NCBI GenBank assembly: GCA_019454045.1
Contig: SKCR01021400.1
Location: forward strand, 1 to 64,000
Length of the DNA: 64,000 nucleotides
Reading direction: 5' to 3'
DNA from: Zanthoxylum bungeanum
Lineage: Eukaryota; Streptophyta; Magnoliopsida; Sapindales; Rutaceae
Below, piece after piece: positions 11,188 to 23,427 of this stretch. The translations under genes were made by a program, and so were the position numbers. The notes beneath the pieces were generated by a model. It saw nothing but the letters and a program-made list of their open reading frames with translations. It was not told the DNA's origin and ran no database searches. Numbering within the stretch: the first letter of the stretch is position 1; every line of letters begins with the position of its first letter.

Positions 11188-11584
11188 TAACATCTATCTC
11201 ATCTGTTGGATTTCAAATAAAGGGACGAGATTGGAACGATTGTTTAGTTAGGGTCCACTATCCAATTAATTCCGATTTTTGCACGCACGAATGTGTGGCG
11301 TCTCGGGGAAACAAAGCTGATGAAACCCTATAGTGATGTGACGGGCATTAAAAAAAGGCAATGATGGCAACACGACTTCCGAAGGATAGTTTGAGAGCTC
11401 GAGAGAAGCATTCAATAAAGCAGCCGTCACCAAGGCAGCCACATGATTACTTTCCAGACCCGGGGAATGTGTAGTTTTATTGACATCAAGATATTAACCC
11501 GAGGACTAGGGGACAATCCAAACCACCATTACAATTTTCGATACCAACTCACAGACTCATTGATACTGAGAACTATGGGACAAA
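11188..11584 (+). other. T spacer before 3' LTR, ending in the polypurine tract
   Basis: No gene seen on either strand. The last bases before the LTR, GAGAACTATGGGACAAA (about 11568-11584), act as the polypurine tract for plus-strand priming. Confidence 0.55.
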
Positions 11585-12637
11585 TGTTGATGGTGATTTC
11601 CTGACTCGAGAAGAGCCGAAGTATGAAGAAGGGTAGTAAAGAGATTTCACTTGCCAAGATGGGGCCCAAGATCTTTAGAAGGATAAGGACTCAAGGGTGT
11701 CTGACTCGACCAGTGGATCCGATTCGGCTACATTTGGATACCGACCCGAGGAACATGTGAACCAGCCGAGACACAGTCACATATACCCGAGTAAGGTGAA
11801 TCACTAGAAGATACAAGCTAGAAGAAAATCATAACAATTCAGATTGTCATCAAGGAAATTTATTTCTCAATGTTCCACATGTCTGTAGCTTAAGCGGTCG
11901 AGAAACTTAATGTCGACTCGACCCTTTCGAAGAGAATATGGGGGAAGTGAAGGCTTTTCTATTCAAAACGACTTGTTAATAGATGCAATAAAGGACGTTA
12001 CTTGTTTCGACGGACCGACCCGAAGATGTTGGTCGGGGTTATAGCATTGTGTTCTTAGATGGGTGATATAAGCCCTAACCAGAGGTTTGGGCTTCCCAAT
12101 GATTGATGAGATAGAATTAGGCCAACGGCTGATAGGACGGAACAGGACTGCAAGCTTATTGACTGACACACGCAACCACATAGGAGTGGTTGGAACACAG
12201 GCTGGCACATGGGAAACGCATGTAACAGTTACAAGAATAGGTAATTTAATGAAGTTCAGATGGAAGGTAATAATGTGTCAGGCGGCTAGGCTATATCCGT
12301 AGGGTAATTGGGGAGAGAGCCTAGGTAATAATGGCTTAGCAACGTGGGTGACGTCATAAGTTGGTGTAATATTAGAATTGACCTAGTATATAAAAGGGTG
12401 GAGAAATCATTGTAAGGGGTTGGCTAATTTATTTCGCACATAACTTGTAAAAAAAAGAGCAAAAGGCTTAAGTGCAAGCGAGAGCTAGTGCATATCGGTC
12501 AACCCGAGCACTTAATGAAGATTTTATATCTCTTGCACTTGTGGACGTGGGTTGGATCCATTTCACCGAACTAAGTTAAACCCTTTGTCTTGTCTGTTGT
12601 TTCTATCTTTTGTCAAGTTTGCATTTAGTTCCCAACA
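11585..12637 (+). repeat. T 3' LTR
   Basis: Runs TGTTGATGG...TTCCCAACA, 1053 bp, with 5-bp inverted ends TGTTG/CAACA. TATATAAAAG at 12387-12396 is the TATA box, with about 240 bp of R/U5 after it. It is called the 3' LTR because a polypurine tract precedes it and no primer binding site follows. The matching 5' LTR is outside the window, so the target duplication cannot be checked. Confidence 0.75.
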
Positions 12638-12957
12638 AACCAAACAAATTCATAGTTGAGGGAGGTTTGTTTGAGGAGTGATTTTCCCGAATAACCCCTG
12701 AAACAAAAAAAACAGCTATCAACAAATAGTGTTACATTAATGTGTTTTAAAAAATAAATTATTAAAAAATATATATACATATTATTAATGGAATATATGA
12801 TATAGATGGAAATGACCTACTACTTCTCATGATTCAAAACAAAAAAAAAACATTGTTATATCTAATAATATATATAAGGTTGTGAGGTTATTATTTATGG
12901 GTGTTCAAAATTACCATCCAATTATATCACTTTACGTGTCTCACCTCAATGATACAT
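12638..12957. other. AT-rich stretch between T and E, no gene seen
   Basis: 320 bp, mostly A/T with runs such as atatatatac. No ORF, LTR or domain recognised. It is the flank of T's 3' LTR and of E's 3' LTR. Its right edge on the minus strand reads ATGTATCATTGAG directly after the LTR end, which loosely resembles a copia primer binding site. Confidence 0.5.
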
Positions 12958-14885
12958 TGTTAGTGTTTTTTTTAGGCGCAGTGGAAGAAGCGCGGTTCGG
13001 GCGAAAATGTAGAAACACCGCGAAATAATATCCAATATTAATAATTCATTCATATTTCACCTAAACATATTTATTCGATATCAAATCACGACATAAATAT
13101 ATAGAAACAACACGCGAAACTTTTACGAAAATATTTTTCCGCAAAATAATATAAACGAACCGACCGACCAATGCACATGGGGGCTGCCCAGGTCAGATCT
13201 AATAGTACTTGGACAGTTCGTGGGATGCCCGAACAGTGACCAACTCACTATTTGGGCAGTCTTTCCCCGATAACGTTGTTTTTTCGCAGTTTTCGTGTAT
13301 TTTCACTTCGAAACTATTTTCGATAATTATTTTTCAAGGGCAATTAAAATAAACTAATTTATTCTAATTATACAATACTCAAAAATATATTATATCCCAA
13401 AAATCAGATTTTTTTTCTCTTAATTACGTGTGAGACCCCAATAGCTTACATTTTGATCATTTTAGTCATAATTTGTCAAATACCAATTTAAGTGATTTTA
13501 AATCACCACAAATGATTTATACATATCATATACATCAAAATATAACTCACAATAAAAATCCCCAATTTCTTGCAAATTGCCGAGAACACCAACAACTTTG
13601 CATTTTGATCAATTTGGTCCAAATTTGTTCAAAATAAGTTTAGATGATTTCCAATCAACACCAAATGATTTTTATATCTTATATACATCAATATACAACA
13701 CATATATGAAAAGCCTCAATTTTGGTTTAAGTTAAGAACCATAATTTCTCAAATTAGTCCAATTAACAAAATTAACTAAAATTAACCAAATTCAACACTT
13801 TAATCTAATCTTTACAACAACAAAATCTCACCACTTTGAAACAACTCAAGAGCAATTCTAGGTCATCAATGAGTAGCCCAACAACTCTAGAATGGCAACA
13901 AGATCATCAAATGATCCCATTTATAAGCATACTTTGTAAAACATTCCTGCAAACATCTTTCATCATGCTTCCAACCATCGTAACACAAAAACAAGAGAGT
14001 AGTAAAAAATTAAGAACAACACATGTTGTAGCCAAGAACAAAAGGAATAATTTTCCTTCTAATGAAAAGTTGGAAATACTTACTAATTTGCAAGATTTCT
14101 TTACTTTCATCTTAACTCTTCTCTTTTTCTCTCAACTCCTTTGTTTATTTCTTCTTGAAAGCCTTGAACTTGTTTATAGAATGAAAAACAAAACTTTATA
14201 TACCTAGGGTTAAGGTGGCCGAAATTCTCAACAAAAATAATAGATATTTTGTAATTTTTATCAAATAAAAGAAGCAAAATTCAATTGATAACCTTTATCT
14301 TTTAATGTAAGAGTCAACATTTACACATTAATCATTCCTTAATAAATATCAACTTAGATAGATATTTTATATTTTTAATTACTTAATCATTTAACAATTA
14401 AATAATAAATAATTATTAAAATACAAATATCCAGATATATGTATTTTATTTATTTTAAATAATCCAAATACATATATTAATGATATATGTCAAATTTCAT
14501 TATTTGACAATTAATTAATGTATATTTAATAAAATCAAGTATTAAATACAAATACACATTAATTAGGAAATGACCAAAAGGCCCCATATACATGTATCTT
14601 TCGTTTAACCGTTAAATGATTTATAAATAATCAGTATTATTCATAAAAGTTGCCCTAGTACTCTACAAGTATATTTCATTAGTGAGACTCTCTAAGTTCA
14701 AACATATCTATCACGAAATCCAATTTCATGTCCATAATTTACCCACCCATAAATTATGACGATCACGAATAAACTTGTTAAACTATACATGTCGAGGTCA
14801 TCGCATGCATATAATCCCTCCGTCATAAGTATTCGGATTATTCCAGAGATATAGATATTAACATCAAATCTCTATAGGTAAAATC
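12958..14885 (-). repeat. E 3' LTR, distal part (interrupted by C1)
   Basis: On the minus strand this is the 3' portion of a copia LTR ending ...CACTAACA at 12958. A TATATAAAG box lies near 14198 on the minus strand. It continues at 39503 beyond C1; joined, the LTR is about 2.7 kb. The solo LTR S (31610-34015) runs without a break across the same point, which confirms that the two parts belong together. Confidence 0.8.
14881..14885. repeat. Target-site duplication of C1 (left), AAATC
   Basis: AAATC at 14881-14885 precedes TGTTGGAC. AAATC at 39498-39502 follows the AACTAACA-type end of C1's right LTR. Confidence 0.93.
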
Positions 14886-16898
14886 TGTTGGACAATTATG
14901 ACCCATATCGTCACTATTTGTACAGATCACGGTGTTGTTGTACAATTAACTATGTGACAAAGGAGATTGCACTCTTATCATTTGTGATTAGATCACCTAG
15001 ATATATATAAATGATAGGAGGTCCTTATGGATGTTCCTGGATTGAGAATGATATGAGACAGTATCAATCCACGAAGGATAAATCATTAAATATCCCTAGT
15101 CAGAGTATTATCGAGATTGGACATCGATAAATACGTAAAAGACTAGTATTACACTTGTGCGCGTTGTGAGGGCACGACGGCATAGTTCTCATATATTTGG
15201 ATATAGGATACTCATGCTAGTGTAATAGGAGGTTGTGTTTTACCGATGGTACGGGAAACAACTTCACTCTGGATAGACCCCGCAGAATCCCATTGGTAGT
15301 ATGACTATGTGTCTATGGGAGTCTGCAATCAGGGTAGGTTGTATTTGGTCTTAACCTGAGACTTGCACCGCTAATACTTGCGATAATCAATATACTTTGG
15401 TTGAGGTCGTCCAGGGTTTTAACCGGTTCTGTGTACGCCAATTCTGGGTATATCGAGAATCATAGTGTGTTGGGTGTGATGTCGAGATGGAAGTGTCACT
15501 CCAGTCATATGGAGTTGATGATCGCGCAGGGATACAGAACTGGCTCTCTATATAAGGTTGCAACCGTCAGGATAATATGACTTGGTCGTGATTATCCGAT
15601 TTTAAAGAGACTAGTTACTCGTAATCCGATATATGCTTCGTACGGGGCAGACACTATACCAGTCCCAGGCCTCGCATGTGATCATCTGATACTGGACAGA
15701 AATACGCAATACTACGTATACTACGCCTGATATAGATCCTTTATTCCTGTAAGGATATTTCCGGAGAATTGGGTAGGCATGACGCTTTGCTAGAAGCCAA
15801 CCTTGTCTTGTAAATCGGTATAAACGTAGTACTAGGTACTTACGTGTTCGGATAGTCCGACGACCGAATTTACTGCCAACATATCCGGGGATCTCATGGG
15901 TCGATTCCCAAATATTCATCGATGACGTATGACTCGCACTTTAATTAATCTGGGATTAATAAGATGATAGAGAAAATTAATCTAGGATTAATTGCGGAGA
16001 TATTTTATCTGGGATAAAATATCAATTAAAGAGAGAGAACGGTTAATTTGGAATTAATCGATTAATTAATATATTCGACATATTAAACGAAATTGGATTT
16101 CGACGTGGAATTAAAATCAGATTTTAATTCGGGCGAACGAATTAATTTAGAATTAATTCGTTAGCGACGTGAATAGTGATTTCGCTAGGCGTAATCATTT
16201 AATTACGACGCAACGGAAAATTCGTTAATTTGGAATTAGCGAACCCGAGCCCGAGATTATTTGTGAGCGCATTCACATTTCGAATTCGAGTGCGGCACGT
16301 CAAATCAAACGTCAAATCGCTAGTCGCATCAAGCGTCAAATCACTTGTCACTTTGAGTGATGTGACTTGACAACTTGTGATTGATGTGATGAGTGATGTG
16401 TGTGGTTGGCAATTAAAGCTAAATGTGTTGGAAATGAATTTGAATTTCATTTCAAGTGTATTAGTTACACTTTTGGTAATCACCAAATACGCATAACACT
16501 TTTCCCTCCTCTCTCTCCTCTCATTCTTCCTCTCTCTCACGCATTTCCTGTTCTGTTTTGGCTGGGCAAAAACCGTGAGCAGTGAAGGGAAGCAAGTGCG
16601 TTTTTGATGCAAAAACAAGAGTGCTAGCACACTCCGGGATCATGCGAAGATGATAGGGAAGTCCACCATGAGCCGGGAATCAAATGACGAAGCTTGGAGC
16701 TTGGTTTCTTGTTGATTGAAGGCCGAAAATCAGAAGCAACAGCAGCCCACTGCCGCCAAAACCAGTGAGCAGAATCTGAATTTTGTTGCGTCCTTCGTCG
16801 CTCAACCACTCGATTTAAGTATTCTGTAACTTCCGTCGTTGTATTCACACATGTTCATGCGTGTTTAATTCGATCTTGGAGACTTAGAATCACTAACA
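14886..16898 (+). repeat. C1 5' LTR
   Basis: 2013 bp, TGTTGGAC...CACTAACA. TATATAAG at 15549-15556 is the likely TATA box. The ORFs inside (for example around 15611-15919 and 16199-16630, minus strand) recur in every LTR of this family only because the LTR recurs; they match no known protein. Confidence 0.92.
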
Positions 16899-16899
16899 A

Positions 16900-16912
16900 T
16901 GGTATCTTGAGC
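16900..16912 (+). promoter_or_regulatory. C1 primer binding site (tRNA-Met type)
   Basis: TGGTATCTTGAGC follows the LTR after one A. It matches the usual copia primer site TGGTATCAGAGC for initiator tRNA-Met apart from a small insertion. C2 has TGGTATCATGAGC at the same place. Confidence 0.75.
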
Positions 16913-16942
16913 TAGTTGAAGAATGAAAAATGTTAGGGTTTA

Positions 16943-17546
16943 AAATTTGGGTAAACTTGATTTTGAGCATGATTAATGAAATTGGATGAATTAGTATGCT
17001 TAAATGTATTTGAATTAAAGATTGATTGGATCAATTTGTTGAAATTATGTTTGGAACATTTTTCCCCAAATTTCTTACCTTGGCCGAATTTGATGAATGA
17101 TTTAATGTCTTGGGATTTTTGATTTTTGATCATTGGATGTATTGGAAATCATTCGGGAATACGATTTAATGTCGATTTTGGAATTAATTGGATTGAATTC
17201 GAATCGGACGTAAAATCCCCAAATTGCCGAGAATGTTACAAAGCATGAAATTGGGTAAAATGAATTTGAGCATGCAATTATGAAATTGGATGATTAAGTA
17301 TGCTTGAATGTGTTTTAATTGATGATTGATTGGATCTATTTGATTAAAAAATTTGGAACAATTTTCCCCAATTTTGATGTGTTGGCCGAATAGGAGTATG
17401 CCCTAAATCTTGGTAATTTTGTTTCGTTGATCATTGGATGACTTGAAACGATTGAGGATGTTGATTTAATGTTAATTTGGATTTAATTGGATTGAATTCG
17501 AAATTGACATAAAATTAGTCCATATTGCCGAGAGTAGTAAAACATG
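16943..17546 (+). repeat. Direct duplication of about 300 bp in C1 leader
   Basis: Copies at about 16943-17247 and 17248-17546 follow the same order: aaattgggtaaa, gagcatg, gaaattggatga, tttggaac, ttttcccc, ttggccgaat, tgatcattggatg, ggattgaattcgaa, attgccgaga. C2 holds one copy at about 55085-55390. The duplication is therefore specific to C1's lineage. Confidence 0.8.
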
Positions 17547-19382
17547 TAATGGATTTGATTTTTGTTAAATTGTGTTGGACATGATTTAATAATAATGAGC
17601 ATGATTAATTGTACAAATTTGGTGTTTTGGAAATATTGATTTGGGTAATTAATAATGCTATACACTTTAGGATTAATTAGATTATGAAATTGGACTTTTA
17701 TGATATAATTATTTGGGCCTTAAATTGGATTTGGGCTTGTTATGTTGTAATTGGGCTAATTGGGCTTAGTTGTACCAAGTTAGGTTTAGGCCAAATGGAT
17801 TGGATCCAATTGGGCCCAAAACCGCCTCCATAAAGCCCAAATGCGACTTAATGGACCTTTAAAGTTTAATTGGGCATAATGGGCCTAAATTGATTTCTGG
17901 GCTTATGGGGTAACTCTCGGATTGGATTTTGGTTATTCGGTTTTACCCGAGTTGACCAAAAGTCCACGCCTTAAGAAATTAATTAAAAGCCCATTGGACT
18001 TTAATTAAATTAATATTGGATATTAATTGGGCTTTGAGACCCGTTGCGATTAAATTTGGAATTTAAATCGTAAAAGGTTTATTAATAAAGTGTAGTATTT
18101 AATTTGGAATTAAATAGTGAATTAGTATTAAATACATATTAAATGGATTTAATGTTGTAGTTTAATTTAATTCAAGAATTCGTACTTTGAGTACTTATTC
18201 GCAAAACGAGTTTGACTCGAACAAATCAAATCGTTGTTTGAACATTGGATGATCACTAAATATCAGATTAATTAATTGGATTAGATTGATTGATAACATG
18301 CTTGTGTGAATACATGGTTGCGATGCATGAATAATGTATATCAGATGGATATTAGATGGGTGGGGCAATTTTAGAAATTGTTGTAATAAATTTGATTTAT
18401 TAATTGGACCTGCGTGTCCAGCCTTATCACCCCCTTATTCTTGTATTCTCTTCTCACCTATTCCCCTCAATGTAAATGAGGTTTCTTTAGAAGTGTAGTG
18501 TAACGGGTAGAAGTAATACATGTGCTAGCTGGAGAGAGAAATGGAGAGATTTGATCTAGGATCAATGTGTAAAGTATCCATCCGCATATCATTATTATTT
18601 TTCATATACGCTTTATTATGTGTTTAGAATGCATGTTTAAGGGTGTATGATGATGAGACCTTAACAAAGATAATAAATTGGTTGCCAATTTGCACTCGAA
18701 AAACCCTCAAATAATATTAAGCGTCTTTCCTTCCATTGAGTGATTCTCACTCAAGATCCGAGACTGGCATTGGCTTGTTGGCCAAAGTCAAGGCCTTTGT
18801 CCGTCGATGATGTGTTTGAATCACGAAGGCTTTGTTCCATATCAGTGTTTGTTCCAAGTTGTGGTTTGTTGGCCAAAGTCAAGACCACTTCTTGTCCATC
18901 GACATTGATTACGAAGCTTTCTATGGTCAATGGGTCGCGATTGACTGGGATCACTAAGTTTGTTGTGCCAAAGCCAAGGCTTAGTTGATTCAGAGGAAAA
19001 AGGTTAGGTAATACATTGGATGTATTGGCATATATAAGATATATGTTTAGGACTTGGATGTCCGCCTACTGGATCTAGGAATTGGATTGGATCCAATTGA
19101 TCTTAGAGATCTACCTAGTTAATTATCATACAATTTGTTGGCCAAAGTCAAGATTGTGTGATATTTAACGGGATCCTAGCCCGCTAGGAAACACGGTTTC
19201 CCGAGTACTCGACAGAGGGTTAGAGGCTCGCTGAAAAATAGTGGGAGGCAAGAATTGAATTTGCAATACTCGTTTAATTACTTTCCATACGCGCTCAAAA
19301 CAAACATCATTCGTCAAATAAATTAAATGTTAGTTGGACTAATATTTAAATTGTTGTTTTAATAAAACAGTTGGATTGTATT
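17547..19382 (+). other. C1 untranslated leader with repeated TTGGCCAA motifs
   Basis: A long noncoding leader between primer site and gag. The motif TTGTTGGCCAAAGTCAAG occurs at about 18775, 18865 and 19134, with a degenerate copy at about 18960. C2 has the same four at matching spacings (about 56605, 56696, 56789, 56967). ORFs at 18740-18988 run through these repeats and show no coding signal. Confidence 0.7.
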
Positions 19383-19594
19383 ATAGTTGATTATATAATT
19401 GGATTATAGTAATCAATATATTTGAATTAATTAATTTCATCTTATAGTTGATTTTATAGTTGGACTATAGTAATCAATATAATTGAGGTTAATTAATTTA
19501 AATTATAGTTGATTGTATAGTTGGACTATAATAATCATTATAATAAATAGTACCAAAATCGTTGATTAAATAGTTGGACTATTAGAATCAAGAT
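19383..19594 (+). repeat. Tandem repeat, 61-bp unit, about 3.5 copies
   Basis: ATAGTTGAT...TATAGTTGGACTATAGTAATCAATAT starts at 19383, 19444 and 19505, exactly 61 bp apart, with a shorter variant at about 19561. C2 has only a single related segment near 57200-57245, so the array grew in C1's lineage. Confidence 0.85.
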
Positions 19595-22578
19595 AAAATT
19601 GAAAGATTGACATTTAAAATATAATCCTAGGGAAAATGTATTTAAATGGTTTAATTTTCAAATGGGAATAAATTTTTAGGATGGTCCTGGAAACTAATAA
19701 GTTAATTTATTTGATAAAATAACATATTGGGCCTAAGCCCGGAATTAAGCAAAAGGTAGAGCATAAATCCAAGGAAGATTTATGTGATGATAACTTAAGT
19801 GCTTAATCCATTATACTTACCGCAGTAGACAAAGTCAAAGATTGCAATAAGCAAGTAGCGCAAGGCGCACCTTACTTCGATATTCTAGAAGGCCATAGGC
19901 TTCTGGAGTGTTGAAAAGGGCAAAGGCAATATCATTATAATCTTCTGGGAAGATAAATGACATATCCCAAAAAGGAATGAAGAACGAGCAAGGCTCCGAC
20001 TTCAAATATGATTGTCATAAATATGTTCACTACTAGTATTAAAAGTAGATTTTAAATACTTAGTGTGATACATAAATATATTGATGTGCAGAATCTGTTA
20101 TGAACATGATACTGACTTCAATAGAGATTTATCTGCGAATTGGAAACGGGACGAAAGTCGCTGCTTTAACCGTAGATACCTAAGTTTAGGAACTACCCTC
20201 GGGTGTGTACTTAAATTTAGAAACTGTTATAATGTAACTAGTTTGACTAGAAACATTATCTCTATATCAGTGTTAAATCATTGCGGATGAACCTTTATAT
20301 TCTAGAACACTAAAGTGTTTTATTATATAAAGATGATATTGAGATAAACACATTAGATGTGAATAACAGAATTTATATTTTGAATATAAATAAATCTCAA
20401 ATATATATAACATGACAAATAAATAGCTCAAACTGATTTGATCAGAAGAAACTAATTTGTGGCATTGTTGTCTGGGACACAATTAAACAAGAATCGTATA
20501 TCCGTACTTTTGAAGAGCGGGTACCTGGACTGATTTGATTCCAATCAAATAAAGTCTATGAATCTAGTTTATTGGGCAAAGTGCCTAAAACACTATTTAC
20601 TTAGTAAAAGTGTAAATGGAACCGACCTGTTAGCCTTAGTTCATAGAGTAGCAAGTGGGCCCATGTATAGCTAGGCTAGATGTGGATATGAATATTGTGT
20701 GACCTTACGGATGTGGCATCGCGTTATGGTTATGTGTTTCTTTTGAAGAACACAAATCGGAAACTTTCAAAGTTTCGACACGAAATAGACAAACAGATCA
20801 GCTAAAGTATTAAACCGTCACGGTAAGACCGTAATGGAAAATACTTAAGCAATAAGTTTCTAATATACTTGAAAGAGTATGTATTCTTTCAAAAGAGGAC
20901 TCCTCCCGGAACTCGTCAAAGTGACGGTGTGTCCGAACTGAGTAACCGAATTTTTTTGGACATGATAAGGTTAATCATGAGTCACTCTGAGCTACAATTT
21001 CCTTCAACGGATAAGCTTTAAACAGTGCAAGAACTTATTTTGAATAAGGTTCCATTAAAATCTGTTTGACAGATATCATATTAGATATTAACGGGAAAGA
21101 AATCGGGTTTCACATTCCTGATATTTGGGAATGCTAGGCATATGTTTGGATGATACCAAACTAAAACCCAAATTGGATAAGTACCAATTGTAGGTTATCC
21201 TAGGGATACATAAGTATAGTACTTATACAACTCACATGAGAACAATGTAATTGTTGTTCACCATGCGGTTTTCCTAAGCGGAATACCGATATGCAGTGGT
21301 AAGTGGGAGGATAGTAAAACTTGATGAAAATCGGAGTAATACTATTCAAGGCACCGTGTCCTAATGGAACACAAATGGTTCATAAAGGATGAAACTATAC
21401 CATAATCTTCGAATACACAAGAACTGCGTATGTCGGAGAGAGTCAGAAAATAACCTAGGGTATGGGTTTCTGATCTCACCTCATAAAGATGTCAATCTTA
21501 TTGAGGTATACCAACGGACTACGTATGAGGAAGTGATACAAGGTATCGACTCCTTATTATGACAAAGTGTCATGAGTCCGAAATGGATTCCATGTATACC
21601 AACTACGTTTGGACACTAGTTGATGTACCGCAAGGTATTGTGCCTATTGGTACTATATAAGTCTTCAAGGAAGACATACATGGAAGGCAACATACCAACG
21701 TATTAAACTAGGCTTGTAGTGAAAAGGTAGAGTTATCAACACTGTGTTGATTACGACGAAACCTTTTACCTGTTGCCACGGTAAATCCATTTGATAATGC
21801 TTGTTGTTGCTACATGTTTCATTTATGAAATATGGCAGCAGAACGGCAAAACCACTTTCGTTAACGGAAACCTTTTGGAGGATGTTTACAACATCCTGTT
21901 GGTTTTTTCGTACCAAAAACTAGCAAACAAGGTTTGCAGGTTATTCGATCCATGTATGGATTGAAGCAAGCATTAGGTTCCTGGAATTATCATTTTGATG
22001 TAATCATAATAGTTTATGATTTAATTCAAAACGAAATGATTCTTGTGTGTATAAGGAAGTTAGTGGGAGCGCGCTAACAGTGAATGTCCGGAATAATAAT
22101 GATAATATATCATTTCTTGGAAATGACATTCCTATAAAATAATCGGTGAAAGCTTGGCTTTCCTGAAAACAACTATAAGTCGCCAACGGTACTATAAAGT
22201 ATGAATAATGGTACAGTGAGCTGGAAATCTTCCAAGCAAGATACTGTTACCGAATAAACAACAAATGCGGGTTATTGCTGCAGTTGAGGAATCAATAGAA
22301 GCCATTTGGGTCGATAACAAATCTAATTAGATTAGAAATAGTTCTGTTAGCCGCTGAGCTAGGCTACAGCACATGCTAAAGAATTAATGGTCTCATCAAC
22401 GATCCAGATATACTTCGATATTCATCTGATTCGTTCAGATCATACATCGTGGCGATGTGATGATCGTATAAATCGCATCAGACGATAATCATGAAATCCG
22501 CTGACGAAAACCTTTTCTCAGCAATTGAGCCAACCGTACATAGTTCGGGTGTTAGACACTCGAGTGACTGGCTATAGG
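19595..22578 (+). pseudogene. C1 gag-pol remnant (copia)
   Basis: The order of segments matches C2: gag start (ttgaaagattgacattt, about 19605), protease surroundings (about 20060-20290), gag-pre-integrase (about 20455, tgtggcattgttgtctggg), integrase (about 20650-21350), RT (about 21550-22130) and RNase H (about 22200-22560). Stops and indels occur every few dozen codons and part of gag is missing, so no domain can be translated. None of the short ORFs here is a gene. Role by homology only: copia Gag-Pol. Confidence 0.75.
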
Positions 22579-22591
22579 CCAAGTGGGAGAT
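22579..22591 (+). promoter_or_regulatory. C1 polypurine tract
   Basis: CCAAGTGGGAGAT lies immediately before the 3' LTR. C2 has the identical sequence before its 3' LTR at 62501-62513. It primes plus-strand DNA synthesis. Confidence 0.85.
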
Positions 22592-23427
22592 TGTTGGACA
22601 ATTATGACCCATAGCGTCACTATTTGTACAGATCACGGTGTTGTTGTACAAATTAACTATGTGACAAAGGAGATTGCACTCTTATCATTTGTGATTAGAT
22701 CACCTATATATATATAAATGATATGAGGTCCTTATGATTTGTTCCTGGATTGAGAATGATATGAGACAGTATCAATCCACGAAGGATAAATCATTAAATA
22801 TCCCTAGTCAGAGTATTATCGAGATTGGACATCGATAAATACGTAAAAGACTAGTATTACACCTGTGCGCGTTGTGAGGGCACGACGACATAGTTCTCAT
22901 ATATTTGGGTATAGGATACTCATGCAAGTGTAATAGGAGGTTGTGTTTTACCGATGGTACGTGAAACAGCTTCGCTTTGGATAGACCCCGCGGAATCCCA
23001 TTGGTAGTATGACTATGTGTCTATGGGAGTCTGCAATCTGGGTAGGTGTATTTGGTCTTAACCTGAGACTTGCATCGCTAATACTTGCGATAATCAATAT
23101 ACTTTGGTTGAGGTCGTCCAGGGCTTTAACCGGTTCTGTGTACGCCAATTCTGGGTATATCGAGAATCTTAGTGTGTTGGGTGTGATGTCGAGATGGAAG
23201 TGTCACTCCAGTCATATGGAGTTGAAGAACGCGCAGGGATATAGAACTGGCTCTCTATATAAGGTTGCAACCGTCGGGATAATATGACTTGGTCATGATT
23301 ATCCGATTTTAAAGAGACTAGTTGCTCGTAATCCGATTATAGCTTCGTACGGGGCAGACACTGTACCAGCCCCAGGCCTCGCATGTGATCATCTGATACT
23401 GGACAGAAATACGCAATACTACGTATA
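22592..23427 (+). repeat. C1 3' LTR, first part (interrupted by B)
   Basis: TGTTGGACAATTATGACCC onwards, collinear with 14886-15719. It stops at ...TACGTATA where B is inserted and resumes at 38334/38339. A TATATAAG box is kept near 23254. Confidence 0.92.
23423..23427. repeat. Target-site duplication of B (left), GTATA
   Basis: GTATA at 23423-23427 and again at 38334-38338. The uninterrupted 5' LTR of C1 has a single GTATA at this point, which confirms it as a duplicated target. Confidence 0.95.

Larger units (their letters stand above)
1..12637 (+). mobile_element. T: 3' part of a Tat-type Ty3/gypsy retrotransposon (5' part outside window)
   Basis: The stretch ends in an LTR (11585-12637) preceded by a polypurine tract. 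Its interior holds a tandem-repeat zone and then a gene on the opposite strand whose product resembles the putative gypsy-type transposon family (Pfam Transposase_28 type) followed by coiled coil. An antisense gene between pol and the 3' LTR is a known trait of the Tat lineage. Gag-pol and the 5' LTR must lie left of position 1. Element A is inserted at 2213-8624. The Tat assignment is inference from this architecture; no pol domain of T is visible to confirm it. Confidence 0.7.

Noticed and set aside
12440..12660. tRNA or SINE head near the end of T's LTR
   Set aside because: No A/B box pair or cloverleaf; the sequence fits R/U5 of the LTR.
15611..15919. ORFs repeated in every C-family LTR (also 16199-16630, 38821-39108, 54428-54682, 63160-63426)
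   Set aside because: They recur only because the LTRs recur, on the strand opposite to the element; no domain recognised.
16943..17546. CRISPR-like or satellite array in C1 leader
   Set aside because: Only two long diverged copies without spacers; a simple segmental duplication.
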